Source: Bifidobacterium margollesii
GTDB taxonomy: Bacteria > Actinomycetota > Actinomycetes > Actinomycetales > Bifidobacteriaceae
Reading direction: 5' to 3'
Assembly (NCBI RefSeq): GCF_002860355.1
Contig: NZ_NMWU01000019.1
Location: 1 to 64,000, forward strand
DNA: 64,000 bases
Part shown: positions 30,590-40,628 of the stretch, in pieces
Numbering within the stretch: position 1 is the stretch's first letter
How the letters are laid out: each line of letters starts with the position of its first letter
Notes under the pieces: generated by a model
Told to the model about the DNA's origin: nothing
Databases searched by the model: none
The model's input: only the letters and a program-made list of their open reading frames with translations
Position numbers and translations under genes: made by a program

Positions 30590-31435
30590 GTGGAGGACTT
30601 CATCGTAGCCATGCTCAACATGATCGGCGGCGGAGGTGCCGGTTCGATCACGGCCGGGCTGTTGTCCCAGACGCCGGAGACATGGAATCCCGCTCTTTAC
30701 CAGTTGGCGGTGAACGTGCATGGAGTCGCCGTCAAGCCTCTGACGTCGGTGGTGCTCGCGGTCATGTTCACGTTGGAGCTGGCGCGCAACTCGACGCGCA
30801 TCGAAGCGGACCGCGATCTGGGCGTGAAGATCGTGGCCGGCACCATGTTCAAGATCGCGCTGGTGTTCATCGCTGTACAGAACGCCGGTTTGTTCATTCG
30901 TATGTTCAATCAGGTCACGCAGTTCCTCATGCAGGGCGTGTCCTCGCAGATGTCGTATGAGGCGACGGGCGACGGCGGTCAGTTGGGTGATCTGATGCGT
31001 GACCAGATTCGCGATGCCGGGGTGATGGGGCAGGCGGCGTTGTTCTTTCTGCTGGTGATCCCGTGGCTGTTGTCCCAGTTGGCGTCGGTGGTGTTCACAG
31101 TGGTGCTGTATGTGCGGTTCATCGAATTGTATGCGTTGACGGCGTTCCAGTCGTTGCCATTCGCGTTTCTGGTGCATGAGGACACCAAGCCGATCGGCGT
31201 GGGGTTCTTCAAGTCGTATGCGCGCACGTCGGTGAATGCGGTGTGCGTATTCATCTGTCTGGTGTTCTATCAGCGGGTCGTGGTCGATGCCGTGAAAATC
31301 CCGGATTCCGTGGACAAGGGCATGGTGGCGTGGGTGACGGGCAACTTCGGCAATCTCATGATGGCTGGCATCCTGCTGTTCTTCGTGATCGCGGTGAGTC
31401 AGCGTGTCAGCCGGGCCATAGCCGGCGGCGAGTAG
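30590..31435 (+). CDS. VirB6/TrbL-like conjugation channel protein
   Basis: 281 residues from GTG 30590. At least five transmembrane helices, e.g. PLTSVVLAVMFTLEL, MFKIALVFIAVQNAG, ALFFLLVIPWLLSQLASVVFTVVLYV, SVNAVCVFICLVFY and LMMAGILLFFVIAV. This arrangement with a long N-terminal segment is that of the polytopic channel component of Gram-positive T4SS, and its place between the pilin-like gene and prgI is standard. Inner-membrane channel for DNA transfer. Confidence 0.78.
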   Translation: MEDFIVAMLNMIGGGGAGSITAGLLSQTPETWNPALYQLAVNVHGVAVKPLTSVVLAVMFTLELARNSTRIEADRDLGVKIVAGTMFKIALVFIAVQNAGLFIRMFNQVTQFLMQGVSSQMSYEATGDGGQLGDLMRDQIRDAGVMGQAALFFLLVIPWLLSQLASVVFTVVLYVRFIELYALTAFQSLPFAFLVHEDTKPIGVGFFKSYARTSVNAVCVFICLVFYQRVVVDAVKIPDSVDKGMVAWVTGNFGNLMMAGILLFFVIAVSQRVSRAIAGGE

Positions 31436-31478
31436 CCGCCTATCACAAACCGGGTCCAATCAGGGAAAGGATTCTTTC

Positions 31479-31859
31479 ATGTTGCAGATGCGCGTATATA
31501 AGGAGATCGCCAATGTCGAGGCGAAGGTGATGTGGGGTTTGAGCTGGCGCCAACTGGCGGCCGCCGCGTGCATGCTCGTTCTGGGCGGGGGTGAGGCGGC
31601 GTTGTTCTGGTCGTTGGGGCTGTCCGATCTGGGGTCGTATCTGCTGTTTGTGGTGTGCCTGCCGTTCGCGCTGTGGGGTTGGTGGCGTCCGAAGGGGCTG
31701 AAGCCGGAACGGTATCTGGGATACATGCTGCGCCAGCGTTTCGGTCCGAAGGTCTATCTGCTTGAGCCCTATGTTCCCGCGAGGTTTCCCGGCAAACCGT
31801 CATTGAGGGAGAAGACCCGTAGACGGATCAGGGGAAGGAAGGCACGTCGTCATGTCTGA
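31479..31859 (+). CDS. PrgI-family T4SS membrane protein (VirB3-like)
   Basis: 126 residues. Begins MRVYKEIANVEAKVMWGLSWRQ, the typical PrgI start, then two closely spaced transmembrane helices (LAAAACMLVLGGGEAALFW, LGSYLLFVVCLPFALWGW) and a basic C-terminus. It overlaps the VirB4 gene by 8 nt, as VirB3/VirB4 pairs commonly do. Membrane anchor for the VirB4 ATPase. Confidence 0.88.
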   Translation: MLQMRVYKEIANVEAKVMWGLSWRQLAAAACMLVLGGGEAALFWSLGLSDLGSYLLFVVCLPFALWGWWRPKGLKPERYLGYMLRQRFGPKVYLLEPYVPARFPGKPSLREKTRRRIRGRKARRHV

Positions 31860-34248
31860 CATCAGCGGCAGCAAAGCGGTCAAAGGCAACGGCAAGCGAC
31901 ATGGAAAGGCCGGGAACCGGCGTTCCGGGAATCGTCGCATGCCTCGTTCGTCGAAGGAGCTGCTTGGCTATGATTCGATGCTGTCCAATGGCATCGCGTT
32001 CCTTGGCGGCGACCGGTGGAGCGTGTCTCTGCGAATCAGCGACATCAATTATCAGGTCGCGACCCAGGATCAGCAGCTGGACGTCGTGGACCGGTGGGGT
32101 CGTTTCCTGAATTCGGTCGGCGAGAACATGGGTGTCCAGATCACGGTCGCCACGCGCATGCTGGATCCCGAGGAGGTGACGCGCAGCATCGCCATGTCGC
32201 TTCGGGGCGATGCGTTGGATGGACTGCGCGGGGACTTCAACCGCAATGTGCGTCGGCGTCTCGCCGGCCGTTCGCAGGGCGCGGTGACGGACAAGTATCT
32301 GACGTTGACGCTGCGCGAGCGGGATGGGGAACGTGCGGTCACGCTGCTGAACCGTGCCGCGTTGCGTGCCACGGCGCAACTGCGGTCGGTGGGCGGATGC
32401 GTCGGCGTCCGTTTGAACCGTCAGTCGCGTCTGGCGGTGTTGCACGGGATGCTGCGTCACGGTGTCCGGTTCTCGTTCACCGAGGATGGTTTCTTGAAAT
32501 CGCATGGCATGTCCACGAAGGATTACGTGGCCCCATTCGCCGTGGACGTGTCGGACCGCCGTCGGCTCCGGTTGAGCTCGGGCACCACGGAAGTATGGCA
32601 TCAGTGTCTTTTGGTGCGTGACTTCCCGGATTATCTGAGCGATCAGCTGGTGTCATCCATCACAGACATCAAGGCGGACATCACGGTCGGCATCCATCTG
32701 TCCCCGCGGGGCAAGGCCGAGGGATTGAAGCTCGTGAACCGGACGATCGCCGAGATGGACATGCAGGCCATCGACGAGCGGCGCAAGAATCGCAAACAGC
32801 ATCTGCCCGAGGACATGCTGCCTCATGATCTTCAGGAATCCATGGCTCAAGCGGGAGAGCTGCGCGATGATCTGGAGCATAACGGCGACCGGCTGGTGGA
32901 TTCCCTCATGATCGTGAACGTGTCGGCGGACAGCCGCGAGCAACTGGACCAGACGGTTCGTGACGTGACGGCCGCGATCGATGGACAGTCATGCGTGGCC
33001 GAGACTTTGGCCTACATGCAGGTGGAGGGGTTGAACGCCGTGCTGCCATTGGGTAATCCTCTGCCGCCGATGCGTCGCACATTGACCACGTCGAGCGCGG
33101 CGATTCTGGTGCCGTTCACGTCCCAGGAGCTGTTCGAGCCGGGCGGGGTGTTCCATGGTGCGAACGCCCGCACCGGCAATCCCGTGGTCATCGACCGTAC
33201 AAAAGGCATGAACGGCAACGGATTCGTTTTGGGCACGACCGGTTCGGGCAAGAGCCAGGCGGCGAAGAACGAGATAACCCAGATCTATCTGACCCGTCCG
33301 GACGATGATCTGATCGTCATCGACCCGGAACGTGAGTTCACGCCGTTATGCACCGGTCTTGGTGGCGAGCGAGTCGAGATCGGGGAATCGTCGCGCGCGC
33401 ATATCAACGCTTTGGATATCGAGTATGAGGATGATTCCGAAGGTGATCCGATACGGTCGAAATGCGCGAGCGTGCTGAACATGCTCGGCGTGCTGATCGG
33501 TGGACAGGATGGCATCGACCGCATGCAGCGCAGTCTGATCGACCGTACGGTCATCGGCATGTATCGCGAGGTGCGGGAGCATCCGGAACTGGGCATGCCC
33601 ACGCTCGTCACCCTGCATGACCGCCTCGCGGCTTTGAATGAGCCAGGTGCCCGTGATGCGGCACGAGCATTGGAGATCTATGCGACCGGCAGTCTGAACG
33701 CCTTCGCCCATGCCACTGATGTGAACACGTCCAGCCGGTTCCTGGTCTATGACGTTTCCGGTCTGGGAGCGGAGTTGCGCACGTTCGGCATGCTCGTCGT
33801 TCTGGATCAGATATGGAACCGGGTCGTCAGGAATCGCCGTCTCGGCCGGCGCACCTGGCTGTGGGTGGACGAGTTCCATCTGCTGTTCTCGAACCGATAT
33901 GCGGCCGAATACTTCTTGCGCCTGTACAAGCGCGCCCGTAAATGGGGCTTGTGCCCCACCGGAATCACGCAGAACATCGAGGAACTGCTGGCCAACCAAG
34001 ACGCGCGTCTGATGCTCGCGAACAGCGACTTCCTGCTGCTGCTGAACCAGACTGCCACGGATGCCGACGCCTTGTGTGAGCTGCTGAAGTTGTCCGATGA
34101 ACAGCGGGCGTTCTTTACCGGGGTGCAGCCCGGTCAGGGCATGGCCAAGAGCGGCACCGCGTTCATACCGTTCGACGGGCGTATCGATGCCGATAGTCTG
34201 CTTTACCGGCTGTACACTACGAAATTCGAGGATCGGAAGCCCGAATGA
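31852..34248 (+). CDS. VirB4/TraE-family conjugation ATPase
   Basis: 798 residues. N-terminal TraC_F/VirB4 domain to ~430; the C-terminal RecA-like ATPase has Walker A GTTGSGKSQ with K467, Walker B RTWLWVDEFHLLF (~660-673) and the late motif WGLCPTGITQNIEELL. It energises assembly of the mating channel. Start ATG 31852 lies inside the prgI gene, and the stop overlaps the next start by 4 nt. Confidence 0.93.
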   Translation: MSDISGSKAVKGNGKRHGKAGNRRSGNRRMPRSSKELLGYDSMLSNGIAFLGGDRWSVSLRISDINYQVATQDQQLDVVDRWGRFLNSVGENMGVQITVATRMLDPEEVTRSIAMSLRGDALDGLRGDFNRNVRRRLAGRSQGAVTDKYLTLTLRERDGERAVTLLNRAALRATAQLRSVGGCVGVRLNRQSRLAVLHGMLRHGVRFSFTEDGFLKSHGMSTKDYVAPFAVDVSDRRRLRLSSGTTEVWHQCLLVRDFPDYLSDQLVSSITDIKADITVGIHLSPRGKAEGLKLVNRTIAEMDMQAIDERRKNRKQHLPEDMLPHDLQESMAQAGELRDDLEHNGDRLVDSLMIVNVSADSREQLDQTVRDVTAAIDGQSCVAETLAYMQVEGLNAVLPLGNPLPPMRRTLTTSSAAILVPFTSQELFEPGGVFHGANARTGNPVVIDRTKGMNGNGFVLGTTGSGKSQAAKNEITQIYLTRPDDDLIVIDPEREFTPLCTGLGGERVEIGESSRAHINALDIEYEDDSEGDPIRSKCASVLNMLGVLIGGQDGIDRMQRSLIDRTVIGMYREVREHPELGMPTLVTLHDRLAALNEPGARDAARALEIYATGSLNAFAHATDVNTSSRFLVYDVSGLGAELRTFGMLVVLDQIWNRVVRNRRLGRRTWLWVDEFHLLFSNRYAAEYFLRLYKRARKWGLCPTGITQNIEELLANQDARLMLANSDFLLLLNQTATDADALCELLKLSDEQRAFFTGVQPGQGMAKSGTAFIPFDGRIDADSLLYRLYTTKFEDRKPE

Positions 34249-35837
34249 GACCCGTCACCTCCGACTCATTCCACGCCACGCGCAATCTCGTTCAGTCGAA
34301 CGGCACAATTCATAGCCTGAAAGTCCGTCATGTCAATGGACTCTCCCATGGGCCAACACTGGCCGGGCTGAAACAGCCACGAACCACCATCGGGAACAAC
34401 CAATCAGAAGCATCGCACCCGATCGGCACAACAACCGCTAGCGTTTTGGAACGTGGTGTGAAGGCGACACGGCCCGTGCTTGAATCGCAATCGACACAGA
34501 CGGAGACCAGCGAGGACGACAACCTGTTGTCGCCAATGGTCCCCGTAAGCCGGATACGCGACGGCGTGACCGGCATTATTCGCACAAGACATGCCGCAAG
34601 AGGTTCAACGGCACGTGCCGCGGCAGGAAGAACGGCTTCGGTTCGCGCCAAACGTGCGAAGCGTTCCGGCAAGACCGTACGATCGGGTGTCCAGGGAGCC
34701 GAATCCGCTGCCAGAGCTTCGACGCAGGTTGCACGGCAAGTCACGCAGGCGGTTTCTCGATCCGTGACGGCGGTGAAGGCCGGTGTCGCGGCATCGGCGT
34801 CAGCTGCGGTCAGCGTTCCATTTCTATTGGGCGCGGCGGCGGTACTGATGGTCTTCAGTCTGCTGTTGTGGTTCATCCCCACCGTTGCCGTCGGAGATGA
34901 CGGAGGTTGCGAGGCCAGTGTGATTGAGGTTCCGGACGAGGCGAAGCCATGGGTGAGCGAGGCGGCCCGATCGAGCGGATTGAGCGCGGATTTCATCGCG
35001 GCGATCATGAAGCAGGAATCCGGTTTCCGACCGTATGCGTATGCCGACGACAGCAACGGCGGAACATGGGGATTGTTGCAGATGAACAGGAGCGTATGGC
35101 GCGGCGTGCATCCCGAAGGCGCCAATCAGACACCGCCCGAAGGCATCACCGACCCAATGGTCCACTCCCATTACGGCGGCATATACCTGAAAAACCGTCT
35201 GGAAGGCGTCAAACAACTCAAAGCCGCGCATCCGGGCATGCTGTTCGCCGAGCTTGACGACCTGACGGCTTTGGTCATCGCCCATAACGCCGGCGAAGGC
35301 AATCTCATGAGATACCCGGATATTCCCAACACCACCAAACGGTATCTCGACAACGTGAAGCCGGCAATCGACGCGGGAGGCGGCTGCTCGGCCACGGCAG
35401 GACGAACCATCGGCAAGCTCACGCCACCGTTGGTCATGCGGTCCGGCACGCTGAACGTGGATGTGGCGGCGACCGGCACGCCCGTAGGCAAGATCACCAC
35501 CTATGAAACCGGCCAATGCACATGGTGGGCGGCCGCCCGCCGATTGCAGATCGGCAAGCCAGTGGACGGTTACATGGGCGACGGCTGGATGTGGGCGTCA
35601 AGCGCCAGAAAATTCGGATACTCGACGGGCGGAGGCATACAGCTCGGCGACGTGGCGAGCTTCGCCAAAGGCTATCTCGGCGCAAGCGCCGATTACGGAC
35701 ACGTCGCCATCGTCGAGGAAATCAAGGACGACGGCAGCATTGTCGTCAGCGAATCCGGCGGCGGCCTCCCATACGCATGGCTCAGGACCCTCACCAAGGA
35801 ACAGGCCAACAATCCCAGCATCACTTACATCCACTAA
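34245..35837 (+). CDS. Membrane-anchored peptidoglycan hydrolase (lytic transglycosylase + CHAP)
   Basis: 530 residues. Cytoplasmic basic N-terminus (~1-195), one transmembrane helix (AAVLMVFSLLLWFIPTVAV, ~202-222), then an SLT/lysozyme-like domain with catalytic E258 in IMKQESGF and WGLLQMNR, and a CHAP domain with C425 (TGQCTWWAA) and H486 (DYGHVAIVEE). This two-domain VirB1 equivalent opens the cell wall for the mating channel. Overlaps virB4. Confidence 0.92.
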   Translation: MRPVTSDSFHATRNLVQSNGTIHSLKVRHVNGLSHGPTLAGLKQPRTTIGNNQSEASHPIGTTTASVLERGVKATRPVLESQSTQTETSEDDNLLSPMVPVSRIRDGVTGIIRTRHAARGSTARAAAGRTASVRAKRAKRSGKTVRSGVQGAESAARASTQVARQVTQAVSRSVTAVKAGVAASASAAVSVPFLLGAAAVLMVFSLLLWFIPTVAVGDDGGCEASVIEVPDEAKPWVSEAARSSGLSADFIAAIMKQESGFRPYAYADDSNGGTWGLLQMNRSVWRGVHPEGANQTPPEGITDPMVHSHYGGIYLKNRLEGVKQLKAAHPGMLFAELDDLTALVIAHNAGEGNLMRYPDIPNTTKRYLDNVKPAIDAGGGCSATAGRTIGKLTPPLVMRSGTLNVDVAATGTPVGKITTYETGQCTWWAAARRLQIGKPVDGYMGDGWMWASSARKFGYSTGGGIQLGDVASFAKGYLGASADYGHVAIVEEIKDDGSIVVSESGGGLPYAWLRTLTKEQANNPSITYIH

Positions 35838-35853
35838 ACCAAAGAAGAATCCC

Positions 35854-37095
35854 ATGCCCCGTATCAATCCCAAACTTGACCCATACGAGCTTGCCGATTT
35901 GATGAGCGATTCCAACAACTGGGATCTCCTCACACAAATCCACGAGCATCCCAATACATGGCCAGAACTCGACCAGTGGGCTGCGCATGCCATCGCACAT
36001 CCCGAAACCGCTGGGGCCCCACCGGAACCGCTGCCAGACAGAAAACCCAAACATCGGCTGCTGCCCATCACACCCATCATCGACGATGAGCTTCCTCGTG
36101 ATACACGGAACAATAACACTCCCACCTCCGAGCCAGACAAGCAGACGGAAACGACGATAGACACACCAATGGGGATCGGAGAACATGCCAAGGATGATGT
36201 GTCCTTGGCAGAAGATTCATCGGCTGACAGCACGGATGAGGTGGCCGTCCATCGGCATATCCCTGTTACCCGCATCGCCGGCATCATGCTCGTTCTGATC
36301 ATCGCAGCAGGATCAGCCGCAGGCCTTGTCATGGCGAAAAAGAATTACGACCATCGGGATGCAGTCACGTCATGCAATCAAGCAATCAAGCAATCTGACA
36401 TAGTGCGGATTGAATGGAACAAGGCATTGAAACAGGCGGAACCATATGCGAAGCTCCAGGATAAAGACGTGCGGGATCCCAAGTCTTTGGAACTGCTTGG
36501 CAAAATCATGCAGTATCAACCATCGGTCTCAACAGAAAATTGCGATCCGAGTCTGACGGCCGACCGTCTCGATCGCACCCGTACAGAAATAGGGAGAGCG
36601 AACAACCAGCTCAGAACCCAGATCAGGAACCTGCATGACACGGTTGACACGGTCAAAGCATTACAGGAACAACAACGGATCGACAACGCACAGAACGTAC
36701 TGAGTCAAACCATTGAAGACGCCGATAGGCTCTACAAAGAATCCGAGAACAAGGTCAGAGACGACAACACCCGTGCACGGCTCAATGAGCAGATCGCCCG
36801 TGCACGACTCATGATGCGCGACCATCAGGATCTCGGTGTCTATAACAGAACCATCCAAGACCTCAACGAGGCCATGCAAATCGTTCGGGATTCCATGATG
36901 ACTGTAGGGAACGAGTATATTTCTGATGCGGGCCATTCGGATGAATCCACACAACCGGGATCGGATTCCCAGTCATCGAACCGACAGCCCGCACCATCAT
37001 CGGAAGGTTTATCCCCGTCAGTCACGCACGGCAATCCCACTTGGGATGTGCCTGGGCAATCAGCAACCCCCTCATTCCCCGACCAGCTGGGATAG
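35854..37095 (+). CDS. T4SS-associated membrane protein with variant leucine-rich repeat N-terminus
   Basis: 413 residues. Residues ~5-50 ([35 protein letters not shown]) resemble the LRV-type domain common in bifidobacterial hypothetical proteins. One transmembrane helix at ~150-172 ([19 protein letters not shown]) is followed by a helical, coiled-coil-rich external region (~180-360) and a Ser/Pro-rich end. The stretch coding CNQAIKQSD (near 36374) contains three 8-nt repeat units like arrays A-C. Last gene of the plus-strand transfer operon. Function unknown, possibly a structural cell-wall subunit. Confidence 0.7.
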   Translation: MPRINPKLDPYELADLMSDSNNWDLLTQIHEHPNTWPELDQWAAHAIAHPETAGAPPEPLPDRKPKHRLLPITPIIDDELPRDTRNNNTPTSEPDKQTETTIDTPMGIGEHAKDDVSLAEDSSADSTDEVAVHRHIPVTRIAGIMLVLIIAAGSAAGLVMAKKNYDHRDAVTSCNQAIKQSDIVRIEWNKALKQAEPYAKLQDKDVRDPKSLELLGKIMQYQPSVSTENCDPSLTADRLDRTRTEIGRANNQLRTQIRNLHDTVDTVKALQEQQRIDNAQNVLSQTIEDADRLYKESENKVRDDNTRARLNEQIARARLMMRDHQDLGVYNRTIQDLNEAMQIVRDSMMTVGNEYISDAGHSDESTQPGSDSQSSNRQPAPSSEGLSPSVTHGNPTWDVPGQSATPSFPDQLG

Positions 37096-37101
37096 TACTG
37101 C

Positions 37102-37728
37102 TCATCCGAGTTTGCCGTCGGTCATGGTGTAGAGGTGATCGGCGATTTGGTTGAGCTCGTCACTGTGGTGGGAGGCGATGACGATAGTTCGTCCCGTGTC
37201 ACGCTGACGTTTCATCTCATCAAGGAAGATGCCCACGGAACGTTCGTCGAGACCATTGGTGGGCTCGTCGAGGAGGACGAGATTCTGGTGTTCCATGAGG
37301 GCCTGGACTATGGCGAGCTTCTGGCGCATGCCCAGGGAGAACGACTTGACCTTCTCGCTCCTGTGGCCGTTCAGTCCGAACAGCGTCAGCAGCCGCGTGG
37401 TTTCCTGCTCGTCGTAGGCGTGGTTGATGCCGGCGAGATAGCGTAGGTTGGCGTCGGCGGTTTCGGAGGGCATGAATCCGGGATTCTCGATAATTACGCC
37501 GACCGTGTCGGGGAGTCTGCGGTTGAACTCAACCAACTTGCCGTCGATGGTCACGGTCCCACGGTCGGGGCGGATGAATCCGCATACGGCCCGCAGCAGC
37601 ATGGTTTTGCCGGAGCCGTTGGCACCGACCACGCCGTATATCCTCCCCCGTTCGAAGTTGGCGTTCACGTCCTTCAGAACGGTATGACCTTTGAGTGTCT
37701 TGGTGAGATTCCTGACCTGCACGTACAT
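37102..37728 (-). CDS. ABC transporter ATP-binding protein of peptide module
   Basis: 208 residues. Walker A GANGSGKT (~37-44), signature KSFSLGMRQKLAIVQAL, Walker B NLVLLDEPTNGLD, switch His in IASHHSDEL. The NGSGKT and FSLGMRQ features match the ATPases paired with ABC-2 bacteriocin exporters or immunity pumps (CcmA/YxlF type). Last gene of a five-gene minus-strand operon (peptide, three permeases, ATPase), converging 6 nt from the end of the plus-strand transfer operon. Confidence 0.92.
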   Translation of the reverse strand: MYVQVRNLTKTLKGHTVLKDVNANFERGRIYGVVGANGSGKTMLLRAVCGFIRPDRGTVTIDGKLVEFNRRLPDTVGVIIENPGFMPSETADANLRYLAGINHAYDEQETTRLLTLFGLNGHRSEKVKSFSLGMRQKLAIVQALMEHQNLVLLDEPTNGLDERSVGIFLDEMKRQRDTGRTIVIASHHSDELNQIADHLYTMTDGKLG

Positions 37729-37791
37729 GATGCACCCTTTCGCTGATAATAGTTAGATTAAAATTCCGATTGATGATGCTGCTTTGCTCAC

Positions 37792-38475
37792 TCAGAGAAT
37801 CTGCATTCGGTCGAACGCGATCAGGTTCACCGCGGCGCATATGGGGATCGTCAGCGCGGCCACGGGTATCCAGTTGGGCGCATGGGCCAATCCACTGGCG
37901 AGCAGCCACCGTTGCAAACCGGAGAAGGACATGAGCAGCCCTAGCAGTGCGGCCATGACGAAGTAGCCAGCGATACGCGATCCCATTAAATAGCCGAAGT
38001 TCGCAATCAGCATCGCAATTAGCAACACGCACGTCGCGCACACGGCTGAGCCGACGAATGCGACCGGATTTTCATCCGGGAACATAATCTGCTGGATCAT
38101 GGCCTGAATCAATGTGTAGATGACACAATACGCGGTAATCATGAGCAGGTAGGCGAGGAATCGCCCCGGTCCCCGACCGCGCCGGACGTACACCATGCAC
38201 TCGGGTACGGAGAGCCATTCCGAGAACTGCTCCAACGGAATCGCCACACCGAACAGAACGTACGCCAGCGCGTACATGTTGTACGCCAGCCCCGGGGTGA
38301 ACGGCGAATCCGACGAGCGGAACATCCCGATGAACACGCTCGGATCTATGCCGCTGATCAGGAACCGGTACACAACCACCACATAGACGACGAACAGCAT
38401 CACGCGCAGCCCATTGCGCCTATGCAGCGACTGGAGAAGCCTGACCGCTTGCCACTTCCATCTGCTCCCGTTCAT
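37792..38475 (-). CDS. ABC-2-like membrane protein, third subunit
   Basis: 227 residues with about six hydrophobic helices (VMLFVVYVVVVYRFLISG, MYALAYVLFGVAIPL, YLLMITAYCVIYTLIQ, VCATCVLLIAMLIANFGYL, YFVMAALLGLLMSF, IPVAALTIPICAAVNLIAF). No clear family beyond ABC-2 permease-like topology. Adjacent (1 nt gap) to the next upstream permease and followed by the ATPase. Predicted subunit of a heteromeric exporter. Confidence 0.75.
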   Translation of the reverse strand: MNGSRWKWQAVRLLQSLHRRNGLRVMLFVVYVVVVYRFLISGIDPSVFIGMFRSSDSPFTPGLAYNMYALAYVLFGVAIPLEQFSEWLSVPECMVYVRRGRGPGRFLAYLLMITAYCVIYTLIQAMIQQIMFPDENPVAFVGSAVCATCVLLIAMLIANFGYLMGSRIAGYFVMAALLGLLMSFSGLQRWLLASGLAHAPNWIPVAALTIPICAAVNLIAFDRMQIL

Positions 38476-38476
38476 G

Positions 38477-39175
38477 TCACGCCTCCAGCCGGTCCATCCG
38501 TCCGAAAACGACGACGTTCGCGAAGACGAATATCAAACACCAGCCAGCGAACGGCATCACTTGCCCGATGAACACATCCGGCCAATAGGGACTGATTGGA
38601 TACCAGAAGTAGTACACGTACCGGGCTGCCTCGCCCGTCAACGGCATCAACATCCAGTTTGCCAACAGCAGGACGGCAATCAGCACCGGCAACGTCCGCG
38701 ACCACGGCAGCCCGCAGTTCGCCAGCAACAACACCAGCAATGACACGCTCACGCACATCATCACCGTCTGCGCAGTCAACATCACCGTCAACGACAATGA
38801 TTTCGCCTCAAACGGTCTACTGAGCAGGACGAACTCAGCCAAAGCGAACACCATGCCCGAGCACGCGCCAGTCAACAGCCCCATAAGGATCAGCCATACG
38901 AGGTTGCGCCGCAACTCGTCCCGCGGATCACGGCGCACCCGCTCGAACGCGCCGTACCTAGCGCTACCCGCACCCACCGCGACCAGACATGGCGGCAGAG
39001 AGCACGATGCAGCACCTACACGCATGAACCCGATATAGTCGTCGCGCAGAGACGGGGCCGACCCCCCGTACAGCAGACTGACGGCGTATAGGATGCCGAA
39101 TAGGGATACCAGCCCTACCGCGATACGCATCGTCCATGGCGCAGTCCGGAACGGATGGAACAGGTCAGAGCACAT
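38477..39175 (-). CDS. ABC-2-like membrane protein, second subunit
   Basis: 232 residues, about six transmembrane helices, e.g. IAVGLVSLFGILYAVSLLYG, LVWLILMGLLTGACSGMVFALAEF, LTVMLTAQTVMMCVSVSLLVLLLA, LPVLIAVLLLANWMLMPL and MPFAGWCLIFVFANVVVFG. Its start overlaps the end of the first permease by 11 nt and its end lies next to the third. Same operon role as its neighbours. Confidence 0.75.
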   Translation of the reverse strand: MCSDLFHPFRTAPWTMRIAVGLVSLFGILYAVSLLYGGSAPSLRDDYIGFMRVGAASCSLPPCLVAVGAGSARYGAFERVRRDPRDELRRNLVWLILMGLLTGACSGMVFALAEFVLLSRPFEAKSLSLTVMLTAQTVMMCVSVSLLVLLLANCGLPWSRTLPVLIAVLLLANWMLMPLTGEAARYVYYFWYPISPYWPDVFIGQVMPFAGWCLIFVFANVVVFGRMDRLEA

Positions 39176-40016
39176 CGCGCGACTCCTTCACACGCGCCAA
39201 CACCAGAGAGCAAGCCGACATCCCGGCCGTCATCAACAGCATCCCGGTGAAATTCATCCATGCGGTGCCCGGTGGATCCCAATGCGAGAAGTTCAGAAAT
39301 ATAATCTGGCTCCACTCATCAGGAACCAGACCACCGGTCAGCGATGGCAGCATCCACCACACCAAACTCACCACGAACGGCACCAACAGCTCCACATGCT
39401 TGCGACGGATGAATAGGGATGCCCCCAATGCCAGTAGGGAGAACGCACCGGATAGGACGAACACCATCAGCAGAATCACCGCAATCAGCAATGGCTGGCT
39501 CGTTGCATACAATGGGTACGCCCACGACGAGGAATCAATCAGCACGTACCGCCCCAGCACCATGCCTTCCGCATTCACTGATGTGCCATCGATAAACGAC
39601 ATATACGGTGTTTGGATGGCGGAAACCAACAGGTTGATGATCAACGGCAACACACCGCCCAAGCCACCCAGCACAAAGCCGGAAAGCATGCTCGTGCGCA
39701 GCAGCACGGAACGCCCCTCACGTGACAGCATGTTTATCAATCGGCCGCTACGTTCCTCCGCCGCCCACACACTTCCACCCATCAGAGCTGCGAGGAATGG
39801 CAGTAGATACAGATATAGCGTGGATGCCGAACCATACTGGTTGAACAGCATTACATCTCTGAGGAAAGTCGGAGCACTCCTCTCAATCCGATACCCCGCA
39901 TGATACGTGGTCCAATACTGCACCATTATCAATATTGCTGAGGATACGACAACGATCAGCAACCGTATGCTGCACAAGTTTCGCATCAATTGTCGAAAAA
40001 ACAAAGATCCACTCAT
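39165..40016 (-). CDS. ABC-2-like membrane protein, first subunit
   Basis: 283 residues, six helices, with the first at ~15-32 and the motif YLYLLPFLAALMGGSVWAAEERSGRLINMLSREGR after it, a segment typical of ABC-2 permeases (a 'WAAEE-SGR' coupling region). Directly downstream of the secreted-peptide gene, with 72 nt between. Three dissimilar permease subunits plus one ATPase recalls LanFEG-like immunity pumps or peptide exporters. Confidence 0.78.
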   Translation of the reverse strand: MSGSLFFRQLMRNLCSIRLLIVVVSSAILIMVQYWTTYHAGYRIERSAPTFLRDVMLFNQYGSASTLYLYLLPFLAALMGGSVWAAEERSGRLINMLSREGRSVLLRTSMLSGFVLGGLGGVLPLIINLLVSAIQTPYMSFIDGTSVNAEGMVLGRYVLIDSSSWAYPLYATSQPLLIAVILLMVFVLSGAFSLLALGASLFIRRKHVELLVPFVVSLVWWMLPSLTGGLVPDEWSQIIFLNFSHWDPPGTAWMNFTGMLLMTAGMSACSLVLARVKESRDVL

Positions 40017-40088
40017 AGTTTGCTCCTGCTACCCGCGCCATACAATGACGATGTGGTGACGTCGAGCATTTGGCGTCACCACATCGCA

Positions 40089-40496
40089 TCAGTTGGAGTC
40101 TGGGCTCCAAACACCATATGCGGAAGTTGCAGAAGAATAATTCTCTACATTCTGCATACGTAGGTGAATCTGCTTGGGACCGTTCTTGAAAGCATTGTTC
40201 GGCACGTTTGCATACGTATTGCTGGTCAGGAACCTGACTCCGGATCCCACATCGTCGTTGCCATATCCAAGAGCCCATACTCTCAGAGTATGGTTTCCAG
40301 ATACATTATCCGCTCGTACGAAGGAATCAGAGGCATTCTGCTTCTGCCGGTTGGGCGTGTCAAAAGTAGACCAGTTCTTGGCATACCCACTCCAGCTAGT
40401 GCTGAGAGCATTGCCGGCAAACGCAGGCGTTGCGAGACAGGCCATACCCAACAATGGTATGAAAGCGCCAAGAAGCACACGTTTGAGAGCATTCAT
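40089..40496 (-). CDS. Secreted peptide, DUF2712-like
   Basis: 135 residues: signal peptide (MNALKRVLLGAFIPLLGMAC...ATPAFA, cleavage after 27) and a ~108-residue mature protein without cysteine. The mature part is like DUF2712 proteins in layout: an Asn/Arg-rich N-terminus, a central LRVWALG strand, IHLRMQN and a terminal YGVWSPDSN. Those proteins are small, secreted and usually next to ABC transporters; function is unknown. First gene of the peptide/ABC module, 145 nt downstream of the perfect palindrome at 40629. Family assignment is by pattern memory, not alignment. Confidence 0.65.
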   Translation of the reverse strand: MNALKRVLLGAFIPLLGMACLATPAFAGNALSTSWSGYAKNWSTFDTPNRQKQNASDSFVRADNVSGNHTLRVWALGYGNDDVGSGVRFLTSNTYANVPNNAFKNGPKQIHLRMQNVENYSSATSAYGVWSPDSN

Positions 40497-40628
40497 GGTG
40501 GTTCTTTCTCTTTTGCGGTTATCCGTCTGATGAGGTTTCACCAGACGTTGAGAATTCATTGACTTCTTTGTAATGAACCTCATCTTTATAATCACACTTC
40601 ATCTTGGATGCCGCTTGTAAAAAGAACT

